Origin: Hermodice carunculata
Taxonomy: Eukaryota > Annelida > Polychaeta > Eunicida > Amphinomidae
DNA length: 64,000 nt
Assembly: GCA_964020975.1 (NCBI GenBank)
Contig: OZ026625.1
Span: forward strand, 6,787,413 to 6,851,412
Direction: 5' to 3'
The notes beneath the pieces were generated by a model. The model was not told the origin of the DNA and made no database searches. It worked only from the letters and a program-made list of their open reading frames with translations. A program made the translations under genes and the position numbers. Shown piece by piece: positions 12,501 to 22,149 of this stretch (the stretch's first letter is position 1; every line of letters starts with the position of its first letter).

Positions 12501-12966
12501 TCGAAAATGTGAATTGTGGACAACGGATGGATGACAGATGGCTAGTCATAACATAAGCTCAGCTGACAGACAAGTCACCTGAGCTAAAAAAAAGCTTGCA
12601 TTTTTTGTTAAGCATAGATTTTAACCCCTCCCTACCACCATTTTTATATGGTAGGGGAACCAATCAAAAGTTCAGTGTTTGCAAACGCCTTTGTCTGCCA
12701 CAGTATAAACGTGAACTCACCACTTCGGCCAGAAGAACAAGCATTGCATAGTTTCCCGCCACCCTTTGACCATCATCAGTATTCGGGAAGTGCTCCTGTA
12801 ATTCATGGCTTTCTTGTATCCAGTGCTGACTTGCCTGTGTCACAGTGTCCTTAGCCTGCAACATCTGAACAGTTGCCCCACCAACTTTCTCTTTCAAGTT
12901 GTCAAGTTGGGGACAAAGAATATTTCCTACATCCTCGGTAAGAGGGAGCACCATGATCCGATTCAT
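3512..12966 (-). CDS. Unrecognised multi-exon gene with acidic heptad repeats (partial)
   Basis: I do not recognise this protein. Exons that join in codon phase with splice consensus are 12966-12721, 11733-11712 (22 nt), 10595-10518, 10101-9950, 9298-8999, 8888-8772, 8328-8277, 7789-7732, 7377-7309, 5973-5883, 5299-5135, 4598-4501 and 3635-3512. The first encodes 82 residues from MNRIMVLPLTEDVG, likely helical, and has an acceptor before it, so an upstream exon may exist. Next come a basic GRPKGNGKK stretch, acidic AESQSET heptads, then basic exons (MPKKLLRQFNAEQERRRKG; HRHQRKKK) and a Lys/Gln-rich coiled-coil-like exon (SLEKQQQLLLKK). The composition suggests a nuclear protein. The exon at 10101-9950 changes frame after a poly-A stretch. 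The weakest calls are the 22-nt exon and the GAG acceptor at 7789. The 3' end is unresolved. Confidence 0.6.
6096..6304. repeat. Tandem duplication, 2 x about 104 bp
   Basis: ACCAATTATC...GACAGGTTGTGTAGA occurs twice, about 104 bp apart, with a few differences. It lies in an intron-sized gap of the minus-strand gene. The rest of 5974-7308 shows no exon I can support. Confidence 0.85.
7101..7123. promoter_or_regulatory. Pair of perfect CRE palindromes (TGACGTCA)
   Basis: TGACGTCA is found at 7101-7108 and again at 7116-7123, 15 bp apart, each followed by C. This is the consensus for CREB/ATF bZIP factors. The pair sits inside an intron of the minus-strand gene, so it could mark an internal promoter or enhancer. 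The function is inferred only from the motif. Confidence 0.45.
8999..9298 (-). CDS. Exon of acidic heptad repeats (AESQSET-like), 21-bp coding minisatellite
   Basis: This 300-nt exon starts and ends in phase 1, between TTATTATAG and GTATGC. It encodes about 100 residues, mostly repeats of A-[ED]-[SR]-Q-S-E-T. The 21-bp unit is nearly perfect at 9160-9290 and degenerate below 9130, ending ...AAENQSADTQPEC. No Lys-rich run occurs in it. It joins in frame to NHFKYIDPSVQDLNF at 8888. The degenerate part uses related words (EEVEESEETAESQSE), so the array has grown from one side. It is probably a disordered, Ser/Thr-phosphorylatable acidic segment; function unknown. Confidence 0.65.
9950..10101 (-). 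CDS. Exon with AESQSET start and an A-rich run that shifts frame
   Basis: After the acceptor TTTGCAG the exon reads SQEVAESEETAESQSETA, in phase with the exon ending at 10518. It then enters an A-rich tract (T9G units on the plus strand, 9999-10046). Beyond the tract the frame that continues the repeats (ESQSEKSQN) meets a stop before the donor GTAAAT, while the neighbouring frame (ESEFFSLTENT) runs through to the donor and joins the next exon in phase. Slippage in the homopolymer, real or from sequencing, is the simplest cause; a disabled allele is the alternative. Confidence 0.5.
9999..10046. repeat. (T9G)n low-complexity tract
   Basis: Four runs of nine or more T separated by single G. 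It lies inside the coding exon 10101-9950 and encodes Lys-rich residues on the minus strand in any frame. Confidence 0.9.
11165..11440. repeat. Tandem repeat, about 58 bp period, 4-5 copies
   Basis: AGCACAACCATTCTGTTCACAACC recurs at 11223, 11281 and 11339, with a degenerate copy starting at 11165 and another at about 11401. The word TTCACAACCATTTA is shared with the repeat field at the start of the window. Confidence 0.85.
12240..12590 (-). repeat. Dispersed repeat, inverted copy of the 30.6-31.8 kb family
   Basis: The stretch from CTGGTGAACAAATTAAGAAC through GGTAGAGACCTACCCAAGCC matches, in reverse complement and with divergence, words at 30750-30980 (CCCAGTTCTTAATTTGTTCA, ACCTTGGTTGGCTCTATACC). 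This is an old interspersed repeat between exons. Confidence 0.65.
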
Positions 12967-13602
12967 CTGACAGAAACTGTAATACGATTAAAAGCATGTT
13001 GAATCTATCAGACTGTTACTTCCTAACCAAGAAAAGACATCCAGGAAATTTTCCTACATGAAACTCACAGGGATATGCTCACTACAGTCAGAGATTGCGA
13101 GAGAGTACACAAGCAATTCGGTCTCAAAGTCCCAATATTTATTTTGTACTGCAAACACTGTTGTGAACGTTATGCTTGAACGTTCCCCAACAATGCTTTA
13201 AATGTTGGAAATTATGTCTTAAACGAGCTGCCAATAACATGCATAGAAAATTTCATTTTCAAATTACAATGTGTTACTTGATAATTAATATCCTAGCGAA
13301 ACAGTTTTGTTTCTTGTAATTACATATCTATTATCAACCCAAATGTGGTGCTCTACAAGCAATCACCAATCAATTTGAAAAAATGTTGATTTATTCTAAC
13401 TTATACATGTACCCTTACCCTTCTGCGCGCAGCTTGTTAATTATGAAGGTGTTTGCAGTCACTAGTGGTACTGTGTTCTGCCTCAATGTCCTCCTATCAG
13501 TGGTCGATTTGCCAACCTCATAAGCATGTAAATCAATGCAGCTGATCAGAACATGCTATATCAGTTGCTTGCTTTGTTTACATGGCAATTAGATTAGGTA
13601 GA

Positions 13603-13698
13603 ACTACATTGCTCCCTCTTAATAATGCTGGTGTTGGGGTCCACAGGGTACACCGTGTTATAGCAAAACTGCCTTATAACAGAGGGACTTTTCACATA
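13603..13698 (-). mobile_element. Truncated TA-flanked miniature element (same family as 21955-22144)
   Basis: TGCTCCCTCTTAATAATGCTG... through ...AACAGAGGGACTTT matches half of the element at 21955-22144 read in reverse complement. Only one terminal half is present. It begins about 30 bases after the apparent stop codon of the NUP42-like gene, so it may form part of that 3' UTR. Confidence 0.7.
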
Positions 13699-13730
13699 GG
13701 GTTAACTGGCTCTGACTAGATGAGACTGCT

Positions 13731-16454
13731 TCAAACACGCTCTGGCTGGCTTTGCCCGGTTTGGCTTGAACTGAACAAGTTTTGGATAGTTTGTGCCCCA
13801 CCAAATACAGATGATGTGCCTGTGGTGGCACCTCCAAAAGGACTTCCTGCAATTAAAGAACATCATAATAAGTAACAGACATTCCTTATTTACCATTTAA
13901 TCTATTGAAGAGGAATAATGTTCTATGTCTGCCACTTAACAGTTTCCACATGGCACCTGATTTCCATGCTAAGGCAGGGCACTGAGGGAAGACCAATTGC
14001 AAAGAACTGCATCTGATTTAACGATCAAGTCTAAATTTCTAGGGCTCTACAATTTCCTTTTTGTAGTGTCCAGGACAAGTTGAAATTGATGCTGAACAAG
14101 TAAAATTTGAAAGAATGAGCATGCAAAAGATACTTACTTCTCCCTTCACAAGTGGACTTTAAAAAGAGAATTGTTGAGCCTTTATTTTATTTTTTGTTTC
14201 ACTCCACTTTTTTTCTAAATCTGTAGACTTTTTTCAACAACCAGAGCATACTACTTATACAAAAAATGTTACTACTTAACTGTTAGCATGTTTATATTTG
14301 AAAAGTTTCTCATTTTGTTTTTATTACTCTCATTACTAATACCTGTTTAAACAACACAACTGAAAAACAACGCACTGAGCAATGACCACATTTTAAGTTT
14401 GAAAAAACATGTTGGTAAATTATTTTTGACGTGCAATTAAAATGGTATTTCTATTCTATATATCAGTATTTCTTTAATTTCACAAAATTTCTATTATCAG
14501 ATCAGTAAACCAACAATTTAAATTGGTGTGCCCTTATTGAGTTTATACTAACAATCTGCACTGAGCAGCCACTTTGGCAGGTGGAGGCATATGGGTTGGA
14601 TGCAGTTCTACCGTTTTTGACATAGGACTGGAGTATGTTAGAAAGGTGCATCATTATCAAAGAAAAATACAGTCATAACCACATGTACAGTGAAACCTGT
14701 TTTGAGAGACCACCCCTAGGGCAAGCCAAAAAGTGGTCACATAAGGCAGGTGGTCTATCAATGGAGGTATAATAACATTGGAAAGATAGCAAAAGGGACA
14801 TAGTAAACATGGTCTGAAAAGGCAGGTGGTCTTTCATCACAGTGGTGTCTGAAAACAGGTGTTACTGTATACTGCAGATAAATAATTAAAGTCTCTTACC
14901 TGTGTTTCCACCAAACAGAGGTTTGGGTCCACTATTTCCACTGAAAGAGAAATCAAAATGAAAATGTTGGTGTCATTTAAAATGTACACAAGCTGCTTTG
15001 CATAACCCTAGATTGATGTTGGAGTGCTGAAAGCCATTATTTGACCCGCACATGTATGAATGTGACACTGTTAATTGGACAAAACAATAGGCTGACCAAA
15101 AGTAACCCCAAAACTAAAACCAAAGTCAAAAATTTGTTTGCAGATGCAGCATACTCTAAAAATACACAGTAATTTACTTTCAAGAATTCAAGCATCAGTC
15201 TGTACTTTTTTGTTACCATCAAAGGTCCACACCAGTATTAGAAATTACATTGTGTATGAATAACTCACTTAAGATTCCTAAACTCACACAGTACATTGGA
15301 TGGATGGAAGGCATGAGCAATCACATATTAAGCTCTGTAACGTTTGGTCAGCAGAACCACTCACCTAGAAGCAGCAGCAGCATTCTTTTGGGATATTATT
15401 TCTTGTAGCTGAAATTATAAATGAGCAAATCATAAGAGGTTTAAAACATTCTACAGGGATCATACCATTCAAGACAAAAAGGCCCCAAATTAAAGCTCAG
15501 TTTAAACTTAAGTTAACAAATAACATATAAGCTTTGGACATCATGGTCATCGATCCATGATATCTAGGATTTAGTACACACGCATACTACATATACCTTG
15601 TATTAAATTTGCCCTCCATTCAGCAAAACTGTCTAGAAATACCAACTCCAGACACCACCACCAACAACCTGTGGTCCCCAAAATGAAGAATCTTCTATTT
15701 GTGCCATAGAAAGCAAGATAAGAACCCTGCAGAGGTGATCTTTTGAGACATATGGTCGCTCATGTGATTGGTTTTTATGACAGGGATAACTTAAATATGG
15801 AGAAAAAGGATACCTGAATTACCTGTTTTTTGCCTTGTACCAAATTTTCTTAATATAGGCTTTGCCTTCTCTCCTATTGCACTTTCAATAAAATATGTTC
15901 AAGCCAAATTACATTGTTTGAAAATTATTATGTGCTACAGAAGCATTGTAATTTTCAATCACAACCTGAAAAAAAAATACATATTGGTAATGGTGAGTCT
16001 GTCAAGATTTTGTCACATTTACCCTATTCTGGTAAGACTGATACTCCTTTGACAGGTTTTATCAAGTAAATAAACAAAAAACGTGTATTTCAACCTGGGG
16101 CATACCATCCTACTTTTATCCATATTAGATGCTTTCTATTATCAACATATTTCAAAACACTGAATCAGATGACCTGTGACATCTGCATGTTTTCACCCAC
16201 TTTCAGGTGAAAAGGTTTTTTTGTTTTTCAATATTTCTAAACTTAAGTCAGCAAGTTTCCTCAATTGCACCATTTGGCCATGGAGTTAGCTTTTCCCTGG
16301 ACAAAAGTTGCGCAAGCTGACAGTGAACAACATGAACACCTGAAGATCAGTCCTTTCACCTTGCATATTTCACTATTATTTATTTGATTATACAATCATT
16401 AGAATTTGCACGAAGAATTACAAATTACACTTCAGAATACACCAATGTGTTTAT

Positions 16455-16511
<57 letters not shown>

Positions 16512-19500
16512 CCACCTAAAAATCGAACTGAGATAAATCCTTTTACTTCCCAACATCATATAAATGAACAGTGATTTGGCCATTTCCATTTAAAATTACT
16601 GGGTGTGAATGTGATTTGTTCGGAATATATAACCTACACATCCACAGTGCATGGTACGTACTAGCAATTTTTAGATAATGAACACACTGGGTATTGACAA
16701 AGCCTTTACTCAGAATTTGTTTCATGGCAGTTCAGTTTGTTAAACTTTTTAATGCCCATGTAAATACCAATTTGTCCTTGGTCTGGGGTGAAGGGTTTTG
16801 AAGTTCTTGTCGTCTGCCGTTGTACTGTGCTGCCATCTGTTGTACTTGTTGTTGCTGTGGAGATACAACAACATTTGGTGAGAAATCCAAATTTCTATGC
16901 TGTCACTATTGAGTACTGAATAAGGGGTATCACACTGAGGTGATCTTGCTGACCTATACTCCATGCTACTAATACTTGCTGGGGCTAACATTCAAGTCTG
17001 ACCTTGAGACAGTAGCTCATGATCAGTGAATATTCCCAGAACAAGCCTGATCCCTACATAGCGCCCATATCCCCTGCCAATATGAATTATTTCTTTTTGT
17101 TTCATGCATTTTTCCTGTGAACCAGAAAATATATCTGATGGTTAAAGTTCCCATGATATTGTCTGCATACCCTGCACATGAACATTACATCATGTGCATG
17201 TCAAAGGCTGTTTATTTGAAAAGGTGCATTTTGTTTTGTTCCTTTGACCTTAAATATTGTTGATGAAGGTCATCCAAAACAATATGCATGAAATAATCAA
17301 TCTCACTTGGTTCTTGAAACATTCATGGAAGATGTATCAAAACAACCATATTGTTTGTTTCTGTGACCTTGAAAGCAAATCAAGGTCACCAAAAATAATA
17401 CATGCGTAAAACAATTATGAGACACATTTTTGCTGTAAATGTCTGTACTGGTTCATGAAAGGTGAATCAGGAATGCCCCAAATATGCATATCAGTAGCTC
17501 TAATGACCCTGAAAATGGGTTAAGATCACCCATAATTCTAATTTTACAAGATGGTCATATGATGCTTCTATGCAGTAAAAGCAATCATAACATCTCAAAT
17601 GGTTCATGAGCTATCAATTTGGATGAAAAGACACCCACAAGGAACATGCCCTACCCTATCTGTTTCCATAATACCCTGCGCTATTTTGGTTTCAGGGGAC
17701 AGTGAAACAGCACATCTGAGCCCGCTTATGCATGTAAGGCCACCGTCCTTTGTCACAAGATTACGTAAGACTGCCGTCTTTAGTCATAAGATTACACAAG
17801 TTCCGTCAAGACACAGACATACGCATACTTTATTTCATATTTGACTACAACCAAGTAAACATTAGCCAGACTACTTCTACCAACAGGGCAAGCGTGTGTA
17901 AACAAACTGCTTGCCAACTACATGCAATCTCTGAATTGTACAATTTCTTACACTGTACATGGTGTAAAACACAGATTTATGTAAGCCATTTGTGTTGAAG
18001 TGTCACTTACCATTATATTTAATAACCTTATACATGTAACATGAACATGGTGAAAGTTGTAGTTAAAGATACCGAGCATGTATCGAAGCCACACGGCAAA
18101 TATATGCAGGATATTATAAATGCGAAAAATTTATACTGTTTTCATGCGCCTTCTAACATATGCATGTATATGTACACAGTATCAATCTGCAACTCTACAT
18201 ACATGTACAGAACACAGATCAAAGTAACACTGAGCCAAAAAAAAAAATAGGCCCATCTTTTTTTGGCTGATAATACATGTATGTCAGCTTACAACTTAAG
18301 TCAGGACAAGAACCAATGTTCAGGTAGATTAGTCATGCATAACATGATGGTCAGTTTTATGCTTTATCAAAAAATGTATAATTACACGTACCCTGCACAT
18401 GTGTTTGCCTGAAAATGTCGAGTTTGTCATCTTTTGATAAAATAGAGCCCCTCCACATTAATTTCATAATTTTTTGATTTGCTGAAGAAAAACAATAAAC
18501 CTAGTCAAGTGTAAAGGATCCATACTCTTTGGGTCACAGTGACCAGAAAAGCAGGTCACCAAGTACAGCTTTATGTACAATATTTCATGTACTCAAGTGC
18601 AATTTCCATCTTGAGGCTCAATTTTCCTTGCCATCAATGTCCAAGCTTCTCCTGGCCATTACAAAATAATCTCTTTCAACTTTACAGGACTGATGACCTA
18701 ACAATAATAGACCAAGTCACTGGTATTACATAGCATATTAGCATTGGACATGATTTCATATGTCTCATTAAATTATTTTTTGAGACATGGAATTTTTACA
18801 TCTTTCAGCATTTTTGGCTCATAGTTTCCATGGAGTTATAGGTGGCACCACTAGTATCATACCCAAATGAGATTTTGATCTCCAGCAGAATCCCAACAAA
18901 TATTCAGGATGCTAGAGTGGTCACAAGATTTTTACACTTTCACCTCTAAATTATACATTACATGATGCTTTAGGTGGCACCACCAATATCAAACTCTATC
19001 TACATTTTCATACACTTGCAAGTCCTGAAAGTTACATTGGGCTGTTTTGAAAACTGTGGACTATACAGTGCTCATGAGTAAAAGTTTGCGGACGGAATGG
19101 TGGATAGACAGAAGGACAGTTAAACAGACATGAGTGATCACACCAGCTCTGTGACCTTTGGTCAGCAGAGCTAATTAAAAACCTGCAAGAAGTTTATTTC
19201 AAATCAGCAATTTTTTAATAAAGGATTGCACAGTTCTGTAAACAACAGTAAAGAAAGCTTGTGTGTTTGATTTAGAAAATACTTTTCAACACTGTTTGTG
19301 AAATCTATTACCCAGACATTGATCATAATGGTTACAGACTACAGTTGTGATTGGCTGGTTGCGCATCCCAATGGGGATAGTCCGTAATTGTGAAAATACT
19401 GTGTTTTCAGCATGCTGTAGCTTCTGTTTAAATAAAGTTAGCTAAGTCAGGTTTGCTGCATCGCAGAGTAGCTTCATTAGTGGTCATATAGGTGCACTGT

Positions 19501-20734
19501 CTTCCCGGCCAGGTGGGAACTTTATGGTGGGAAGGGACAATGGTGTGACCCTGGCAAGAGCACAGTTCATACATCTGTATAAAGCTGACATCCAGGTGTT
19601 GTTTCGTATTTCAATTATCACAAATTAACGAGCTGGGAATTGTATGACAAAAATCCGTCCATATTTTTCTGACATTTTTTATCTGTTAAATGCCGTTCAC
19701 AGAATGTCAAAATACCAAAATGCTGATTTATTAGACTGAAAAATGCTAATATGAAAAATAGAAGGATTTATAACTGTGGTCTGTGGCCTAATTACTGGAT
19801 CAAGTGCTTAATTTTGATAAACACAACAAAATAAATGAAGCAATTTGAGAATGTTCAAACACAGCCATATAATATAATCATCAAGGCTGTTTTGGAAATT
19901 CATCTGGAAAGAACAAGAATGGATAGTTCCTGTATTCCACAATATACCAGACACTTCAATCTGGAGGGCCAGATACGTATTCTCTCACACTATATTGCAA
20001 TTTGCTTGCAACTTTATAACTGAAAAACCACTGTACGCAGAAACACCCGATTTGTCATGGTAAATCCACGTATATAACAAATGACTCTTAAAAATTCATA
20101 TTTCATCAACCACAAAGGCAAGCAGTTTGTTTCAATGTTACTTTAACTCTTTCAGTACCAACTGTGACTAAAGCTCAATTACTTAAGATGGACTGCTCTC
20201 AAATATAATATGGAGACTAGGTTCACGTTCCTTGTTAAAAGGCCGTTCATTCAAGCACCAGCCTATAGTCCCAGAGAACATAATCAGGGACCACTCTGGC
20301 CATGAGCCAAATACTAACATTTCCTGAATTTGGCTGTTGGAATTGGTAAATGGCTATTTTTTTAATACAAACACTTGAAAGCCAAGGTTGAATTTTAAAT
20401 TTTTTTGGCTAAGGATTTTGAAGGTCTAGACAAGTCCTTGCATAATGGTCCAGGTTAAAGGCTGTCCTCGGTGCACATGCACCCAAAGCGCACCCAGGAA
20501 AGTTGTTGACTCGGTCCTAAATTTGGCACCGAAAGACTTAGTATATTATCCAATGGGAAAACAGGTTTAGCCCCAAAGAATTTTGTGTGCAGATTGGGTT
20601 GTGTATTCAGCTGGATATGCATAGAAATTGCTGTGGTGTACACAGGTACATACTTACATATTCTGGTAATGTCCCTCTTTTCCGTGCCTCATAAGCCTTT
20701 AACCTTAGTTCTTCTGGAGAAAGGTCTTCAAACC
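13731..20734 (-). CDS. NUP42: NUP42/NUPL2-like FG nucleoporin (N-terminal exons not found)
   Basis: Five exons join in phase: 20734-20658, 16854-16768, 15408-15365, 14940-14900 and 13846-13731. The first reads GFEDLSPEELRLKAYEARK, matching my memory of the vertebrate NUP42 segment GFTDISPEELRLEY. The second, QQQVQQMAAQYNGRRQEL, fits its VQRLINQWRNRVNEL. Then come FG repeats (PLFGG; SPFGGATTGTSSVFGG). NUP42 sits on the cytoplasmic side of the nuclear pore, where with GLE1 it helps the helicase DBP5/DDX19 release exported mRNA. The family's N-terminal CCCH zinc finger should lie upstream, but I could not find it. The apparent end, QPERV then TGA, lacks the C-terminal GLE1-binding segment I expect. 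In the next frame an open stretch runs on (SVFEAVSSSQSQLTL), so a frameshift or a missed exon is possible. Confidence 0.8.
14688..14867. mobile_element. TA-flanked miniature inverted-repeat element, copy A
   Basis: The 180-bp element is flanked by TA and starts CAGTGAAACCTGTTTT. The other end in reverse complement is CAGTAACACCTGTTTT, followed on both sides by AGAGACCACC-like words. TA duplication plus CAGTG termini suit a non-autonomous Tc1/mariner-type element. It lies in an intron of the NUP42-like gene. Confidence 0.75.
16458..16505. repeat. (AT)n microsatellite
   Basis: Uninterrupted AT dinucleotides in an intron of the NUP42-like gene. Confidence 0.95.
17000..20650. other. Long intron of the NUP42-like gene, no exon supported
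   Basis: Between the exons ending at 20658 and starting at 16854 I see no further coding exon. 17221-17530 holds degenerate repeats with TGACCTTGA-type words related to those at 33.2-33.8 kb. 19010-19170 shares words (TTTGGTCAGCAGA, GAGTGATCAC) with 15295-15365, another dispersed repeat. Confidence 0.5.
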
Positions 20735-20740
20735 CTGTAC

Positions 20741-20745
<5 letters not shown>

Positions 20746-20775
<30 letters not shown>
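20746..20775. repeat. (AT)n microsatellite next to a NUP42-like exon
   Basis: The tract ends about 12 bases from the splice acceptor of the exon at 20734. A parallel tract flanks the degenerate exon copy at 21540. Confidence 0.95.
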
Positions 20776-20780
<5 letters not shown>

Positions 20781-20835
20781 GGTATGCTTCAAGATTATCG
20801 GTATACGTACACATAAAGACAAACTGTCCTGAGCA

Positions 20836-20937
20836 GTGTTTCTGGTTGGGAGGAAATGATTCTGGGCAGGAAACCATGAGGCACGAGACAGCAAGTGGTT
20901 TTCTCGTTTAGAATCATGGAGTCCCAACCAGAAACAC
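20836..20937. mobile_element. Short hairpin element with 16-bp perfect inverted ends
   Basis: GTGTTTCTGGTTGGGA at 20836-20851 is the exact reverse complement of 20922-20937. An inner pair (ATGATTCT / AGAATCAT) continues the symmetry. The size of 102 bp suggests a foldback miniature element. I see no clear target duplication. Confidence 0.6.
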
Positions 20938-21466
20938 ATGTGAATGGTGGCTTCTATGTATCTCATAATATTTCTTTGAATCTTCTGTTTAAGGAGATAA
21001 CAAACAATAGTTTTTAAGCAAAAAAGAGACCAGAAATATGAATAAAGAATAAAAACACTGAACACTGCCCCACGTTGATGAATTGGTCTATTTTTCTAGA
21101 AATGTGATGTAGTCCAATTTTGAATTACACAACAAGTTAACAACCCGTGAGACAGTCAGGGCAGTGCATGATAAGGAATAAGAAACAGTGGCAATTAAAA
21201 GTACATGGAACAATGACTTTATTTGCAAACCAAACTGTGGCATGAAAGAGAAAGTGTTAATTTACTTCAAAATACAATACATTAAACAGCAACAAGTCGC
21301 ACCGGGGAGTCCAAGAACAAGGTGACAGCCAAGGTGGTAATGGCGCTCCTTTAATACCAAATATGTTACAGTACTATGTGATGCGAAATAGCAGACGTGA
21401 TCGCGATATTAAAACACATACATGTACCTTTGCTACCCTCCCAAGAGCTCCATCATGGAATAAATA

Positions 21467-21540
21467 TATCGTCCCACTTTTCTGTGCTTCATTAGCCTGT
21501 AACTTTAGTTTTTCTCGAGAAATGTCTCAAACCTGTACAG
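21467..21540 (-). pseudogene. Degenerate duplicate of a NUP42-like exon
   Basis: This stretch aligns by eye with the exon 20734-20658 and its acceptor: CTGTACAG, GGTTTGA-GAC, CTTTCTC-AGA, AA-CTAA-GTTA-AGGCT-ATGA-GCAC. It carries a one-base deletion relative to the exon and has lost the TAT|GTAAG donor. An (AT)n tract flanks it at the same side (21549-21602), so exon and microsatellite were copied together about 800 bp away. It is upstream of the working copy in the gene's direction. Confidence 0.7.
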
Positions 21541-21545
21541 TGTTC

Positions 21546-21548
<3 letters not shown>

Positions 21549-21602
<54 letters not shown>
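21549..21602. repeat. (AT)n microsatellite
   Basis: AT dinucleotides flanking the duplicated exon copy. The Tyr-Ile-rich open frames read across it are artefacts. Confidence 0.95.
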
Positions 21603-21604
<2 letters not shown>

Positions 21605-21954
21605 TGTAAATTGCTTTTATTTTTTTTTATTTCGATTTTCCTTTGCTTTGCTAAAGCCACAAAACCATGCAAAATAAAAATAATTGGGAAATTGTATTTT
21701 AACATTGATTTGATAGGTATAATGAAGGGAGTCGTAATTTATCACGCAGGTTCCCAGTACTGATGTGTCAGCATTCAAATTTTCCTATTACAATTTACCA
21801 CAAGTGGTCAACAACTTTCCCCAGTGCACCCTGGATACATAAAGCCCAGATTGTGTGGAGGAGAGATGTTGACCCTGACCCCCTCCTCACAGGGTTACTA
21901 CATGTGTATGATGTGAAGGGCACATGTATGTAACTAGGGTATATGTTATTAATA

Positions 21955-22144
21955 CAGTGCTCCCTCTTTATAACACCCCTCATTACATGGTGGTTTCTGA
22001 TACAGCACGGTGGGTACCATGGTTCCCACTGAAGTAGTTTTCTCATTGCTTCTATGTTGAAAGTCCCTCTGTTATAAGGCGGTTTTACTATAACACAGTA
22101 TACCCTGTGGACCCCAACACCAGCGTTATAAAGTGGGAGCACTG
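21955..22144. mobile_element. TA-flanked miniature inverted-repeat element, copy B
   Basis: 190 bp between TA dinucleotides. It begins CAGTGCTCCCTCTTTATAAC and the other end in reverse complement begins CAGTGCTCCCACTTTATAAC. A truncated relative is at 13603-13698. Confidence 0.85.
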
Positions 22145-22149
22145 TAATG

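Noticed and set aside
12721-12966. Joining this exon to the NUP42-like gene as its next exon
   Set aside because: The donor after the FG exon would be weak and the phases do not fit the 82-residue frame.
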